A DNA stretch of 64,000 bases from Balanoglossus misakiensis. Taxonomy: Eukaryota; Hemichordata. The first letter of the stretch is position 1. Every line of letters starts with the position of its first letter. Position numbers and translations under genes: made by a program. The notes under the pieces were generated by a model. The model was not told where the DNA came from and did no database searches. It worked only from the letters and a program-made list of their open reading frames with translations. Shown here one piece after another: positions 55,401 to 63,877 of the stretch. The stretch spans positions 6,324,001-6,388,000 of the forward strand of contig CM082585.2 of assembly GCA_040954595.2 (NCBI GenBank), in the 5' to 3' direction.

Positions 55401-58058
55401 AATATTGGCAAGACAACTACTGCATCTTGCAGAAATGATTTGTTGGCAATTTCAGCGGTGATAGTAGTGTGCTCAGCGTATCTGAGTCTGTCTTCAAGGA
55501 CACTCCCAGTTATCTGAGATGTCTTGTCTCTTGAGTTGAAGGCATATCGAAACACACTCACACAATCAAACCACCCTATCACCATCCATCCACAGCCACG
55601 ATAAAACCAATTGAAGCGATATTACCTCAGGAAAGATTCTGTACAAGAGAATTTTATCATAACGTCTTGCGTTTCACATATTAATAGAAAAAACTTAACT
55701 TAAACCTCGCAGGCAATTCTGCAACATCCGTGTTGATTGCATTTTTTGCTACAAGTTGTATTAATAATGCATTATTTCATCTCATGTATGGTATCAGAAA
55801 AAAGTCATCAAATTAAAGGTGGTGACATTTTGTTTAGAGCTTCAAATTACTCGTATTTTTTATCCAAATGAAATGTAGTGGCATTGGTTATTATATTGAG
55901 AGCATAAATTTTGCAGATAGTGAATTGAATATTGATGACAGAGAGTATTTTATTCTGCGGTTGCTGCATTCTTATATGTGTACAAATTACTACGCATATG
56001 TAAATTAAAACTGACCTGACTAATTGAATCAAGCTTATGAATTATAGATAAGTGTGCTGTTAGATAAGTGACAATTTGCATACATGCAACAAATACGCCC
56101 TGAAAATCGTTCCAAATTGATTTCTTACAAAAATAATGATTGTCACGTTTTAAATGTGTTTAGAAGTACCACAACAGTCAGGTCAATATCGTTTTCTGTT
56201 TTTCTGTGCAAGATGCCATTGACCTGAAAGATACTTGAGATTTTGTCAATTTTATGACTCATGTAACCTAGGATGTATTGCGGTCAAACCATTACCAAAA
56301 TACAACACTGGAGGGCGCAATTGTATTCCATCATTCTAAGTATATTTCTTATTTCCATTGTAGGTGTTCAGTGGATGTGGAACGCCACAGTTTGGCAAGA
56401 GATCCACCAACGACTTTGACTTGGACAATTCCCAGTTCAGTCCCCGCGGCAACCAGCCGCGCCCGACCACCGCCGCCGGCACCAGTCTGGATCGGCTCGT
56501 TAAGGACATCAGGAACAAAATTAAATTGGCCAAAAGATACTGGGCTTCGTTGCCGTACACGGTCTGTAACGACGAAAATTTGGCGGCCGTCGTCTCCAAC
56601 GAAGAAAATTGCTGGAACGGCGAGAATCAGGAGAGGTGAGCGACATGTCTGAATATCAACATATTTACCAAAATCATGGCCTGTCCGGTGTTTGGCCGTA
56701 TTTTGTGGATAACCCCACAAGTATATCAGGCAGCTGTACAACATGTATTAATTCCCACATGTCAACACTTCTGGGCGTTTCTGTGCTCATACTACATACT
56801 GTATCCATTTCTGTAACTTCATCCTTACTAGCCAACTAAATGCTTGTCTATCGGGTCATCGCACAGACAGACAAACTGAACAGTTTACATCTGTTATGTC
56901 AAGTTGTGTCTAATGGTTTATAAGATATTCTACCCCAGAGATAAATTTTCTGTAACTGGACACGGGTTTGACAAGCTGAAAAATATTATGTGTAGTTCTT
57001 TGTTTGATCATGTCTGAAAATTGGAAAACTGTTCATCCTGCCAAAAAGCTGGTGCAACATGTTTTCATTTTTGAATTAATTTTCTCTAATATTTTCCCTA
57101 ATTTTGGACCAAGTACACATAACTATCCACTGTCAACAGTTCTTGATCAAAATTTTAGAAAAAATGTGGAAAAATTGATGAGAGTTAATTTTGTGAAAAT
57201 GAAAGTTCGACTTTGGCGTTGACAGGGTTTAATGATATGATTTGCCTTCATTTATCAGATACACTGAAGATGTTGTCGCTGATGGCTTGCTGCAACAGGA
57301 GGCTAATCCAGAAGTGAAAGTCGATGTCACCAAACCAGACATGGTCATCAGAACAGAAATTGAAAGACTCAAACTCATGTCCAAAAATCTAGAAGCTGCT
57401 TATCACGGACAGAGTGTCAACACAATAGCTGTCGGTAGGTCACTCTTCTGTTATATCCAGTGGTGTTGATTTTGGCCAGTGGCACCGGTCACCCTGTCTG
57501 AAGACAGCGTGTTACCGGTGGCCATATTGATTGTAAAAAATTGTACTGGTACATTTGTACACAAGACCATGTGCCATTATTGGCCATTTCCTATCGCAAA
57601 ATCATCCTAATGTCCATTTAAACAGAGGTAATGATTTTGTAGTCGAGAATTTGTCCCTGATGTCTGGCTCAAGAAATCCCAAATTACTCTCCAGTCCTGT
57701 TACATCTTCAAACGTGATATTGCACTAAAACAACAAGGCATCGTGGTTTACCTTTTTTTAGTGGCCTGACAGATTCAGAAACTAATTTCACAATTTTAGC
57801 AAAGTCTCACAAATGACAATGAGTTTTGTTTTCCCGTTTTTTGCAGTGTACGACGTGAGTGGTTCCGGAAGCGGCAGTGGTTCCGGAGAGTGGGACGAGG
57901 GCCGGAAGCACCCGGACATCATCGTGGATCCCACCAAGCCAGACATCGTGCGCAGGCCAGGGAACGACGTCGACCCGGACTCCGCTCACAGTCTTTGTGC
58001 ACACAGCATCCTGCTGCTTTTGTCCGCAATAACATCATTGTACTGTCTCTTTGCATGA
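16310..58058 (+). CDS. GPC4: Glypican, GPC4/GPC6 (Dally-like) class
   Basis: A GPI-anchored heparan sulfate proteoglycan core protein that binds Wnt, Hedgehog, BMP and FGF ligands at the cell surface. Eight exons join in frame: 16310-16478, 24132-24290, 36613-37004, 45646-45811, 47203-47333, 56364-56635, 57259-57434, 57847-58058. They give 558 aa, close to human GPC4 (about 556). It has a signal peptide (residues 1 to ~27), all 14 family cysteines, the hallmark CPQGFTCC (63-70), [55 protein letters not shown], and five Ser-Gly dipeptides for heparan sulfate (493-502). A C-terminal hydrophobic tail ([17 protein letters not shown]) signals GPI attachment. A Lys-Arg at GKRST in exon 6 is at most a weak convertase site. 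No N-X-S/T sequon is present. There is an extra cysteine at 50. It resembles GPC4/6 much more than GPC3/5; the symbol stands for the pre-duplication gene. Confidence 0.97.
16479..24131 (+). other. Glypican intron 1 (7.7 kb)
   Basis: Bounded by GTAAGT and CTTCCTTGCAG. No repeats of note were found. Overlapping open frames on both strands at 19760-20300 sit in a somewhat GC-richer patch without splice-site support. A copy of the GACTGGCGGCCATATTG string lies at 23113-23129. Confidence 0.9.
24132..24290 (+). CDS. GPC4: Glypican exon 2 (CPQ..CC motif)
   Basis: Encodes [20 protein letters not shown] and on to SRWRKFD. It carries three of the conserved cysteines (63, 69, 70). Phase 1 at both ends. 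Confidence 0.97.
26418..26464. repeat. Hairpin with 20-bp arms, 7-nt loop
   Basis: Arms 26418-26437 and 26445-26464 are inverse complements with a single mismatch and contain GACCATAGACCCTA and its inverse. The loop is GTTTCTG. It lies in glypican intron 2 on the sense strand. Confidence 0.8.
26606..26619. repeat. Poly-C tract (14)
   Basis: Fourteen C in a row in glypican intron 2, within a larger purine/pyrimidine-skewed stretch. Confidence 0.95.
28914..28927. repeat. Poly-G tract (14)
   Basis: Fourteen G in a row preceded by GGGGGGA. A potential quadruplex site and a likely assembly error spot. Confidence 0.95.
33316..33384. repeat. Foldback hairpin, 15-bp perfect core arms
   Basis: CGCCAAAATGAATAA at 33330-33344 is exactly inverted at 33359-33373 around a 14-nt loop. 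The pairing continues imperfectly outward (GAGAGTAAAAATCT against AATTTTCACTC). Confidence 0.75.
36463..36547. mobile_element. 85-bp TTAA-flanked MITE, piggyBac-like
   Basis: Ends CCCTTTCACCACC (36463-36475) and the inverse of CCCTTTCACCCCC (36535-36547) are flanked by TTAA at 36459-36462 and 36548-36551. The TTAA target and CCC terminus fit piggyBac-type elements. It ends 65 bp upstream of glypican exon 3. A diverged relative lies at 46943-47030 in opposite orientation. Confidence 0.75.
36613..37004 (+). CDS. GPC4: Glypican exon 3
   Basis: Largest exon (392 nt, enters in phase 1, ends in phase 0). Encodes [40 protein letters not shown], one conserved Cys (MSCVSEY) and [20 protein letters not shown] through ARTFVQGL and ERVAQ. 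Confidence 0.97.
38340..38700. repeat. Degenerate ~48-bp minisatellite
   Basis: A TGCAGATGA-like string recurs at about 38351, 38398, 38498, 38543 and 38594 (one expected copy near 38448 is eroded). The repeats alternate with ACTGGTAGATAGG-like strings. Spacing is 45-51 bp. Confidence 0.6.
43114..43255. repeat. TATG tetranucleotide microsatellite
   Basis: An interrupted run of TATG units with TGTC and GT sections at its ends and small palindromic interruptions (GTACGTAC). Confidence 0.9.
44935..45180. repeat. Degenerate ~40-bp G-rich tandem repeat
   Basis: About six loosely related units beginning GGGGATGGGC or GGGGNG, each with a CTATT/ATGTGGAAT middle and a GGGTTTCAT-like end. Heavily diverged, so the unit borders are approximate. 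Confidence 0.4.
45646..45811 (+). CDS. GPC4: Glypican exon 4 (cysteine-rich)
   Basis: Encodes [20 protein letters not shown] and [20 protein letters not shown]. It has six conserved cysteines in 55 codons. Ends in phase 1 at ATA G|GTGAGA. Confidence 0.98.
46130..46209. repeat. 80-bp foldback element
   Basis: GTGACC...AGGACACCTCT (46130-46157) is inverted with a few mismatches as AGAGGTGTCCTT...GGTCAC (46184-46209). It has the structure of a small terminal-inverted-repeat element and lies in glypican intron 4. Confidence 0.65.
46943..47030. mobile_element. Diverged second copy of the piggyBac-like MITE
   Basis: Starts TTAA (46939-46942) then CCCTTTCACCCC, the same terminus as the element at 36463. 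The interior GAAAACAATGG resembles GAAAACGATGG read from the other strand of that copy. The far end (GGAAGGGT) is eroded and lacks a clear TTAA. It ends about 170 bp upstream of glypican exon 5. Confidence 0.5.
47203..47333 (+). CDS. GPC4: Glypican exon 5
   Basis: Encodes [20 protein letters not shown] and [20 protein letters not shown], one of the best conserved segments of GPC4/6 proteins. Enters in phase 1 and ends in phase 0 at AAA|GTAAGT. Confidence 0.98.
51396..51477. mobile_element. Small foldback insertion with 10-bp flanking repeats
   Basis: A hairpin with 26-bp arms (51410-51435 and 51439-51464, about three mismatches, loop TTG, tip GTCCGC/GCGGAC) lies between two copies of AGTGATTGGG (51396-51405 and 51468-51477). 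The flanking copies look like a target-site duplication. Confidence 0.55.
52545..52994. repeat. Two-copy 234-bp tandem duplication
   Basis: The segment starting TACTGTGACACGG at 52545 repeats at 52779. By eye the copies are identical for 216 bp (52545-52760 and 52779-52994), then diverge over the last ~18 bp. The unit includes a GT run and a G-rich patch. Confidence 0.92.
56364..56635 (+). CDS. GPC4: Glypican exon 6
   Basis: Encodes [19 protein letters not shown], the conserved [17 protein letters not shown], the paired YTVCNDE and NCWNGENQE cysteines. Phase 0 in, phase 2 out (GAG AG|GTGAGC). Confidence 0.97.
56636..57258 (+). other. Glypican intron 6
   Basis: A 623-bp intron with GTGAGC donor and TTTATCAG acceptor. 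Nothing else recognised. Confidence 0.92.
57259..57434 (+). CDS. GPC4: Glypican exon 7
   Basis: Encodes [40 protein letters not shown] and [19 protein letters not shown]. It corresponds to the last helical part of the core. Phase 2 in, phase 1 out. Confidence 0.97.
57435..57846 (+). other. Glypican intron 7 with hairpin
   Basis: A 412-bp intron with GTAGGT donor and TTTTTTGCAG acceptor. A compact hairpin lies at 57481-57523. Confidence 0.92.
57481..57523. repeat. Compact hairpin, ~19-bp arms
   Basis: GGCACCGGTCACCCTGTCT at 57481-57499 pairs, with small bulges, with AGACAGCGTGTTACCGGTGG (from 57502). The loop is only two or three bases. Confidence 0.65.
57847..58058 (+). CDS. GPC4: Glypican exon 8 (heparan sulfate sites, GPI signal)
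   Basis: Starts VYDV then five Ser-Gly pairs followed by EWDEG, the acidic/aromatic context that favours heparan over chondroitin sulfate. After a Pro/Asp-rich linker ([18 protein letters not shown]) it ends with a hydrophobic GPI signal; the anchor site is probably the Ser in DSAH. Stop TGA at 58056-58058. Confidence 0.96.
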
Positions 58059-58148
58059 TAGCCGGTAAATTTGTAATATGTAGTTGGCAAACTTGGTCAC
58101 AACAGAAACACACACAGACATATATACAGAACAGAAACCCATAGCAAG

Positions 58149-58186
58149 TGATGTCATCATATTGTACTCCGAATATGATGACATCA
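58149..58186 (+). promoter_or_regulatory. Perfect 15-bp stem-loop in the glypican 3' UTR
   Basis: TGATGTCATCATATT (58149-58163) and its exact inverse (58172-58186) enclose an 8-nt loop. It lies 91 nt after the stop codon and before the first AATAAA, so it would be in any 3' UTR isoform. A regulatory role is inference only. Confidence 0.5.
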
Positions 58187-58314
58187 TCAGTAATCGTGTA
58201 CACAAAGGCCATCGTCGTTACAACAGCACGCACTGTTCCGTCGGATATGACCTATGAAAATTCCTCACAGTGCTTGCGTTGTTGTTTAAATCTGTCAAAA
58301 TATGCAATATCGAA

Positions 58315-58320
58315 AATAAA
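58315..58320 (+). terminator. Glypican polyadenylation signal (first)
   Basis: AATAAA 257 nt after the stop codon. Further AATAAA copies at 58692-58697 and 58707-58712 could serve a longer 3' UTR. Confidence 0.6.
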
Positions 58321-60884
58321 CAATAATAGTGTGGTTTTTGGTAGGATTGTGAACAAAATATCGCCCGAGAAGCCAACCGAATTTGTTTTCACCGAGAAAC
58401 TCCTTGTCAAAGGGCTTATTGCGAGAAAGGGGGATGGTCTGTAGAGTGACGTTGATATAACAGCAAGATGCATGCATGGCACCAGTGTAGAAGGTACAAC
58501 ATTGTGTCTGTATGTATTTGCCAAATGTAGGTCACAGGTCATTATACAAATACCACTTAGTAATCCCAGTAAGTTATTAGAGTTTCATGGTACATGTCGG
58601 CAGAAACAACGATTCATTTTTTGACAAAAATTGCTACCTATATCTTCATAGTTATATTACTGGAGAGTCGGTGTTTAAGAGAACAGAATATAATAAATGG
58701 GAACAAAATAAACTGTTTATTATAACATGTTGAATGTAAATTTCACAGGTTGTCGTTCGCTTGCATCCAAAAAAAGCAGTCGTGTCCAATTCAGATTTCA
58801 GTATTAGTCGGTTCATGTCGTGATCACCATAGCAACAGATATGTGTATTACACTTCAATGTTGTCAGTTGGAAGGCAGGGGAATGGTCAGGAGATTTTTT
58901 TTCTTCCCTGGAAACATTTTGACACTTTGTGTGTATGGGAACAATGTGTGACATGTGATGATTTTAAGCTAAATCTGCTTGCATTGCCTTTTTTTTGGCT
59001 CATGTTCAGTGTCGTGTTTTTACAACTCACGCATGTTGCAAGCTGTGCTAGCGCCCCCTAGAGTTTGACGTGGTCGAGAAAATAAGATTACAAATCTATC
59101 GGATGTCACACGTACAAGTTTTTTTTCACAACAAACAGTAACCTACAAGATGTTTAGTAATATACTTAAAGAAAATGACGTGTCCAAAATATTACTGGAT
59201 TTAAGGTGAAGCTTCCATATAATATTCAAAAATATGTTACATACCTCCATATTTGATTTACTCTTGTTTTAGATAAATATTTGTCTATTTTTATATATTC
59301 CTAGCACATCGTAATGTGTATTCCGTATGATGCAGCTCAGGGGAAATTACTCAAGTTTGGAGTTGAAAATATAACAATTTTCTCTCATCATACTTAAAAA
59401 AAAATGCATCATATTTGATTTTATTTCTCAAAACCTATCCATGTTACAGTTTGCAAAGGATGATGGGTAGTCAAAATGGCAGCTTTCTTTGTTTAATACA
59501 ATTTTATGATTTGATTAGTTTTATGATGTTTTTTAAATGTCTGAGTGAAGAATGCATGCAATTAATTTTTTTTGTTCGTATGATTAATTCAACTACCCAT
59601 CAAGACCTTTGAATTTGCGTAAGTCAAGTTCTGAAACAGAACCACTGATGAAAAATTAGACATTTTTTTCTGTCTGTTACCAATTGAGAGTGACCAAAAT
59701 TTGGCCTGAATGCAAAAAAGCCTCATATTACAAGTGCTGCATATTCTTCGTTAAATCAACAACATGATTGGTGAAATTACTGTCTAAATTATTGCCTGTT
59801 TGCATGTATCTCGGTCCGTTCCGCTGACATTTTTCCGAAATTTATTCACCCGTGTCCGATTTAAAGAAGCACAGAGTTCTCAAGTTGAAGGAAAGTTTCT
59901 CTGTACAAGCTACAGTAGTGACCGTTATTTGTGTAGACCGGAGAAAAATGCAACATTTTTGTCAGTCGCCTCCTGATTGGTTCCCGAGTACCAATAATGC
60001 ATCCAGGTATCCAATCATGTCAATCTTTACAAAAATAGCTGAGAAAACTAGACAAATTATGAGGTGGAAGCCGGGTAATCTGCATGATTTCATAAGTGGT
60101 TGCGCATCTATGGGGGAAGGCTTGGATAAATATAGTCTGCATGAATATTTAAATAGTAATGAGGCCAGGTAATCTGTATCATTTCTAAATCGTTATACAC
60201 CTCTATGCTCAATAGAAAAAAAAGCTCGATTACGGCATTATACGTGTTTTCCTATGTATATAGACATGTCTTTAAATAAAAAAAATATGAATATTGAGTT
60301 TCGAAACCAATCACGATCTTTGCTAAACTGCCAGAAAATACTGTATTTTAGAGATAATGAATGATAGCATTTATAAATAGATTCAGGTGTTATACTTTTT
60401 TGCTATGACGTCGTTTCCTTGTATAGTCACTGCATGTGTGTACTGTTGGTAGCTAACTGTTGTAGAGCTCAGCTCAGCTCCTATTTTTGCAAACAGTATA
60501 AAAAAGCTGGGCTTTATCAGACCTGGTGGGGCTGTAACTCTTTCTTAACAAGGAAATCCACCAGAAAGAGCGTCGTAGATATTGTAGGATTTTTATTTGA
60601 AAGTTAACCGGATTATTTATGTAAATTACCATATTATCACACAATATTTGTAAACTTTTTGATTGCATGTTTATGGCACGTGATCGAACTGATCCGTGAT
60701 GTCACAGACCAGTGTGTACCTGTTATCTTTATAAACCGAATTTAAAAAAAAAAGAGAGAGAAATTTTGTAGTGCTTTCCATGTTCCTAAAAGTTGTACAT
60801 TTGGAACTTTTAATATTCCTCTGGTATCTGCATAAATGTAAAACGTTTTTTTTTCCTTGCAATCTTTATAGAAACTATAGTGTG

Positions 60885-61022
60885 CTGTGATGTCACCAAA
60901 GTATGTGTAGTTCAGCGTGACATCACCAGTGTGTGATCTCTCTGCGAAGTATGTGTAGTTCCGCATTACATCATTCTGTGATGTCACCAAAGTATGTGTA
61001 GGTCAGCGTTACATCATCAATT
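60885..61022. repeat. Three-unit ~46-bp tandem repeat
   Basis: Units start at about 60885, 60932 and 60976. Each has TGTGAT then AAGTATGTGTAG and ends in ACATCA. The outer units share TGTGATGTCACCAAAGTATG and are closest to each other. Confidence 0.85.
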
Positions 61023-62254
61023 CTGTGGTTGTTTCTTGTGCCAGTGAAAGTTCAGAATACACTATACAGTGTCACAACTTTATTAAAAATTTCTTCAGAG
61101 AAAACTCTCACATTTCATATGACCACTCTGTTGCAGCCATTATAATCTACGATATCGAAGTAAGAAAAAAAAACTGGTATCAAAATTAGGGAAAAAAAGC
61201 GAGACACACTTTGTATAATTAGGCCGCAAGTAGAAATAGCAGAGAAGGCTGAACAGCTTGTTGGTAGGACAGTTCACGTATGATTGTAATTACTACTGTC
61301 ATCTGTCTCAGTGGTAACCATGGTAACAGTGTACACGCCATTTACTTGATACCAGTTTGTGGATCAGCAATTGATAGTTAATGTGTTTATCCCACTTGGT
61401 TTTATTAATAAAACAAACCACTTTATATCCCAATTGATCTGTGTGGTTTTTATACTGTGTGCTTCACAGCTCGTGTCAATGATAATGTTGTTTGTGTGTG
61501 TGTGTGGACCCTTTATGGACATATATTCCACAATGAGCAGTGTTCCCACCAAGGTTTGTTTGTGTGCGAGTTACACTAAGTTTCAATTGGACTTTGATAA
61601 AAACAAACTCAAAACTCAAAAACCACCGGCCATCGAAACTTGTAAGACTTGGAAAAACGTCGCAGTTCATGTTGTTAGAGAATCGATAACTTTTGTCTGG
61701 GGTCCGAGGCTGAGTAGTTATGCCGTGCTACGAGCGTTTGTAGGCCTGTTTCCGCGGAAACACAAACCCACTGCACCGCTGATTCGACCTCGCCTGGCCG
61801 CCGTAAACGCAACCTTGAACATTGTAACTTAGACTAATATTTTTAATATCCTGTCACATTTGATGTATGGCACTGGAACTGTGTTCCTTTTTCCATAAAT
61901 TTATACAAAAAGCGCGTCGCTTTTGCGGCATGACTTTGCGGGCAACCCGACGCGATTTGTAGTTGTGTTGACACGTATACAGAGCGCGAGACGATGATTG
62001 ACAGGCAAAATTCTGGTCCACGCGACTGATCCGCGAATCCGATTGGTAGACAAGACGCAAAGACTTGACTTTATGAATGAAAAATGTTCTATTATATGCA
62101 TATCTCGCGGGGGTCACAAATCCATGCGCTGGGGAAAAAAGTAATCCCGCTAGATAAAAAGTTAGGCCGCTGGAATATTTTAGCAAGAAATTGGAATATT
62201 TTATCCTACCTCTGATAACAAAAAATAAGAGGTCTGTTCATGGGATAAATACAT

Positions 62255-62370
62255 AATCCCATGATATCTTTCTTTGATTGACGTCATCATATACGAGAGG
62301 TTTTCGCGGAGCAGTGCAACTTCGAGTCATAGGTGAGAAGTTGTACAACTCCGTGAAAACCCGAAAAATA
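62255..62370. repeat. Imperfect palindrome
   Basis: CCATGATAT, GGTTTTCGCGGAG and CAACTTC on the left are answered in inverted order by GAAGTTGTAC, CTCCGTGAAAACC and ATATCATGGGAT on the right. The left arm has about 30 extra bases. Possibly a decayed inverted-repeat element. Confidence 0.5.
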
Positions 62371-62688
62371 TCATGGGATAAATTCTACAAACTCTGCTTG
62401 ATTAATTCATATTTTACAATTTTTTAAAAGATATTCATAAATATTCAAATGATTTAAGCACTTTTCTTAAGCACTGAAATATTACTAAAGTATTGGGTGA
62501 CAAAGACAATTACTGAGATTACTGTCTTTGTGACAGTAACTTATGAAATATCATGATTATATTGATGGGCAGTATCTAGACGATACAGTCCAGTGGTTAT
62601 ACAGATTTCATTTCAAATTATTAAGCTACTCTCTTTCGTCCACCTAGTACTTGCGTAAAATCACTTCGTGTCCCTTGGAGGTCCAATA

Positions 62689-62750
62689 TTACAGTGGAAT
62701 CACCAGGTTAGCCATCAGCTCTCGGACAGCTGCAAATATTGTACAGTCAC
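62689..62750 (-). CDS. MED14: MED14 last exon, stop
   Basis: A 62-nt terminal coding exon too short to stand out alone. The split Ser codon then gives [19 protein letters not shown] and TAA, matching the known C-terminus of the family. Confidence 0.92.
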
Positions 62751-63877
62751 CTGGGGAAAAAGAAAATATAATTTACAAGATGTTGAAATCTTAGTTTCGT
62801 ATCAAGCTATCCCTCACATCAATTTAAACTCCCCCCCCCCCCCCCATTTACATCTTTATGGTTTCAACCATACCAGTGAAAACTATAGGGTTAATTCAAG
62901 TGGTGTGATTATTAAGGTATGATCAAACCAATGTGTTTTCTCAAGACAATTTAATTGGTCAAATACTTCCATCTTCTCCTTATTCTCAGTTGGCAAATGA
63001 CTACAACTTTTTGACTTTGTGCATACCAAGATAGTTGTCTACACTTGCAATGGATGGCTGAATAAATTACCTCCATCAAGAGATGGTCTCCTTTTCAATT
63101 AGAGAGATAAATTTCATGGCATTATTGTGAAGTTACTCACTGCTATGTGGGTTCATTTCGGCAAATCTCCTGAGCATATTACTGACAGCCGTCGCCACTG
63201 GGGGTGTGGGTGAGTTACGTAACGCCACATCAGCTTGCTGCGTCGTGTTCGACTGGATGTCATAGATGATGGGAACCACGATGGTCTGGGCCTCGGAACC
63301 AGCGGGTAAATTCACCCCAATGCGGGTCAGTTGAATCTGTATAAAATAAAATGAATATGTCTATTTAGTAGTAGTTCCAATATATCCCCATTCCAGGAGA
63401 AATACAGGTTGTAATTATTCAAACTGGTAATGTGGACATTTGAATATACATTTGTAGCTGAGGAACTATTTTGACATGCACACTATGTACACTATGTACA
63501 CCAAATTCAACATAGCATGTAATACACTCACTATATACATGTAAGTGCTTGATGTGTGTATGACTATGCCTGGTTTTCAACATGATAAAAAGTAGCGAAC
63601 AGACGAGAATTTGAGCATAAGAGTCCATATTTATAAATCAAAGAATCATGAATAATTTCACATAATGTCACTGGCATTTGTGTGAAGTTTTTCATGGACA
63701 ATGAAAAGACCCCTTTCACAAATGATTCAGAACCTGCTCTCAGAATGACTAACTTACAAAGAACAAGACTTTATTTTTGATGACCACAGCTGGCGTTCCG
63801 GGCGGCGCTATCGGTGGAGCGCTTGGAGGAATACTCAGGCACCACTGCACGGTCCACTTCAACGATCTATCAGGAAT
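62689..63877 (-). CDS. MED14: Mediator subunit 14, C-terminal exons (partial)
   Basis: MED14 is the architectural backbone of Mediator, joining head, middle and tail modules and linking activators to RNA polymerase II. Three - strand exons join in frame: 63758-63877, 63141-63336, 62689-62750. They encode the last ~124 residues. Recognised by close agreement with the vertebrate C-terminus: [36 protein letters not shown], a [20 protein letters not shown] segment, [11 protein letters not shown], and the final [18 protein letters not shown]. The stop is TAA at 62691-62689. All donors and acceptors are consensus. The gene is convergent with the glypican and its 5' part lies beyond position 64000. 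The short loop after FFIQLT is the least conserved part. Confidence 0.94.
62751..63140 (-). other. MED14 last intron
   Basis: A 390-bp intron with GTGAGT donor and CCCCAG acceptor (- strand). It contains a 15-base C run on the + strand (62831-62845), which is a G run in the transcript. Confidence 0.9.
63141..63336 (-). CDS. MED14: MED14 exon (penultimate)
   Basis: Starts [19 protein letters not shown], includes the TTQQAD motif and [10 protein letters not shown], and ends in phase 1 at AGC A|GTGAGT. Confidence 0.96.
63337..63757 (-). other. MED14 penultimate intron
   Basis: A 421-bp intron with GTAAGT donor and TTTTATACAG acceptor (- strand). Contains a short GTACACTAT duplication near 63480-63500. 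Nothing else recognised. Confidence 0.9.
63758..63877 (-). CDS. MED14: MED14 exon (third from last)
   Basis: Forty codons, phase 0 at both ends, acceptor TTTCAG and donor TTT|GTAAGT on the - strand. Encodes [20 protein letters not shown] through KNKVLFF. Confidence 0.95.

Larger units (their letters stand above)
47334..56363 (+). other. Glypican intron 5 (9.0 kb)
   Basis: Bounded by GTAAGT and ATTTCCATTGTAG. It contains a hairpin with flanking direct repeats (51396-51477), a 2 x 234 bp tandem duplication (52545-52994), a poly-G run (54483-54493) and short GT-rich sections. No coding sequence is recognised; the 146-codon frame at 51792-52232 has no family features. Confidence 0.9.
58321..62688. 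other. Convergent intergenic stretch, glypican to MED14
   Basis: Tail-to-tail space between the glypican and MED14. It includes alternative polyadenylation signals near 58700, a three-unit tandem repeat (60885-61022), a CpG-rich patch at about 61730-62060 and an imperfect palindrome (62255-62370). The 157-codon + frame at 61359-61832 has no ATG start and no family features. The 3' UTR of MED14 must occupy the right part, but no AATAAA on the - strand was seen close to its stop. Confidence 0.6.

Noticed and set aside
61359-61832. 157-codon + strand open frame between glypican and MED14
   Set aside because: Begins with GTG, not ATG, includes a GT microsatellite and a CpG-rich end, and resembles no protein I know.
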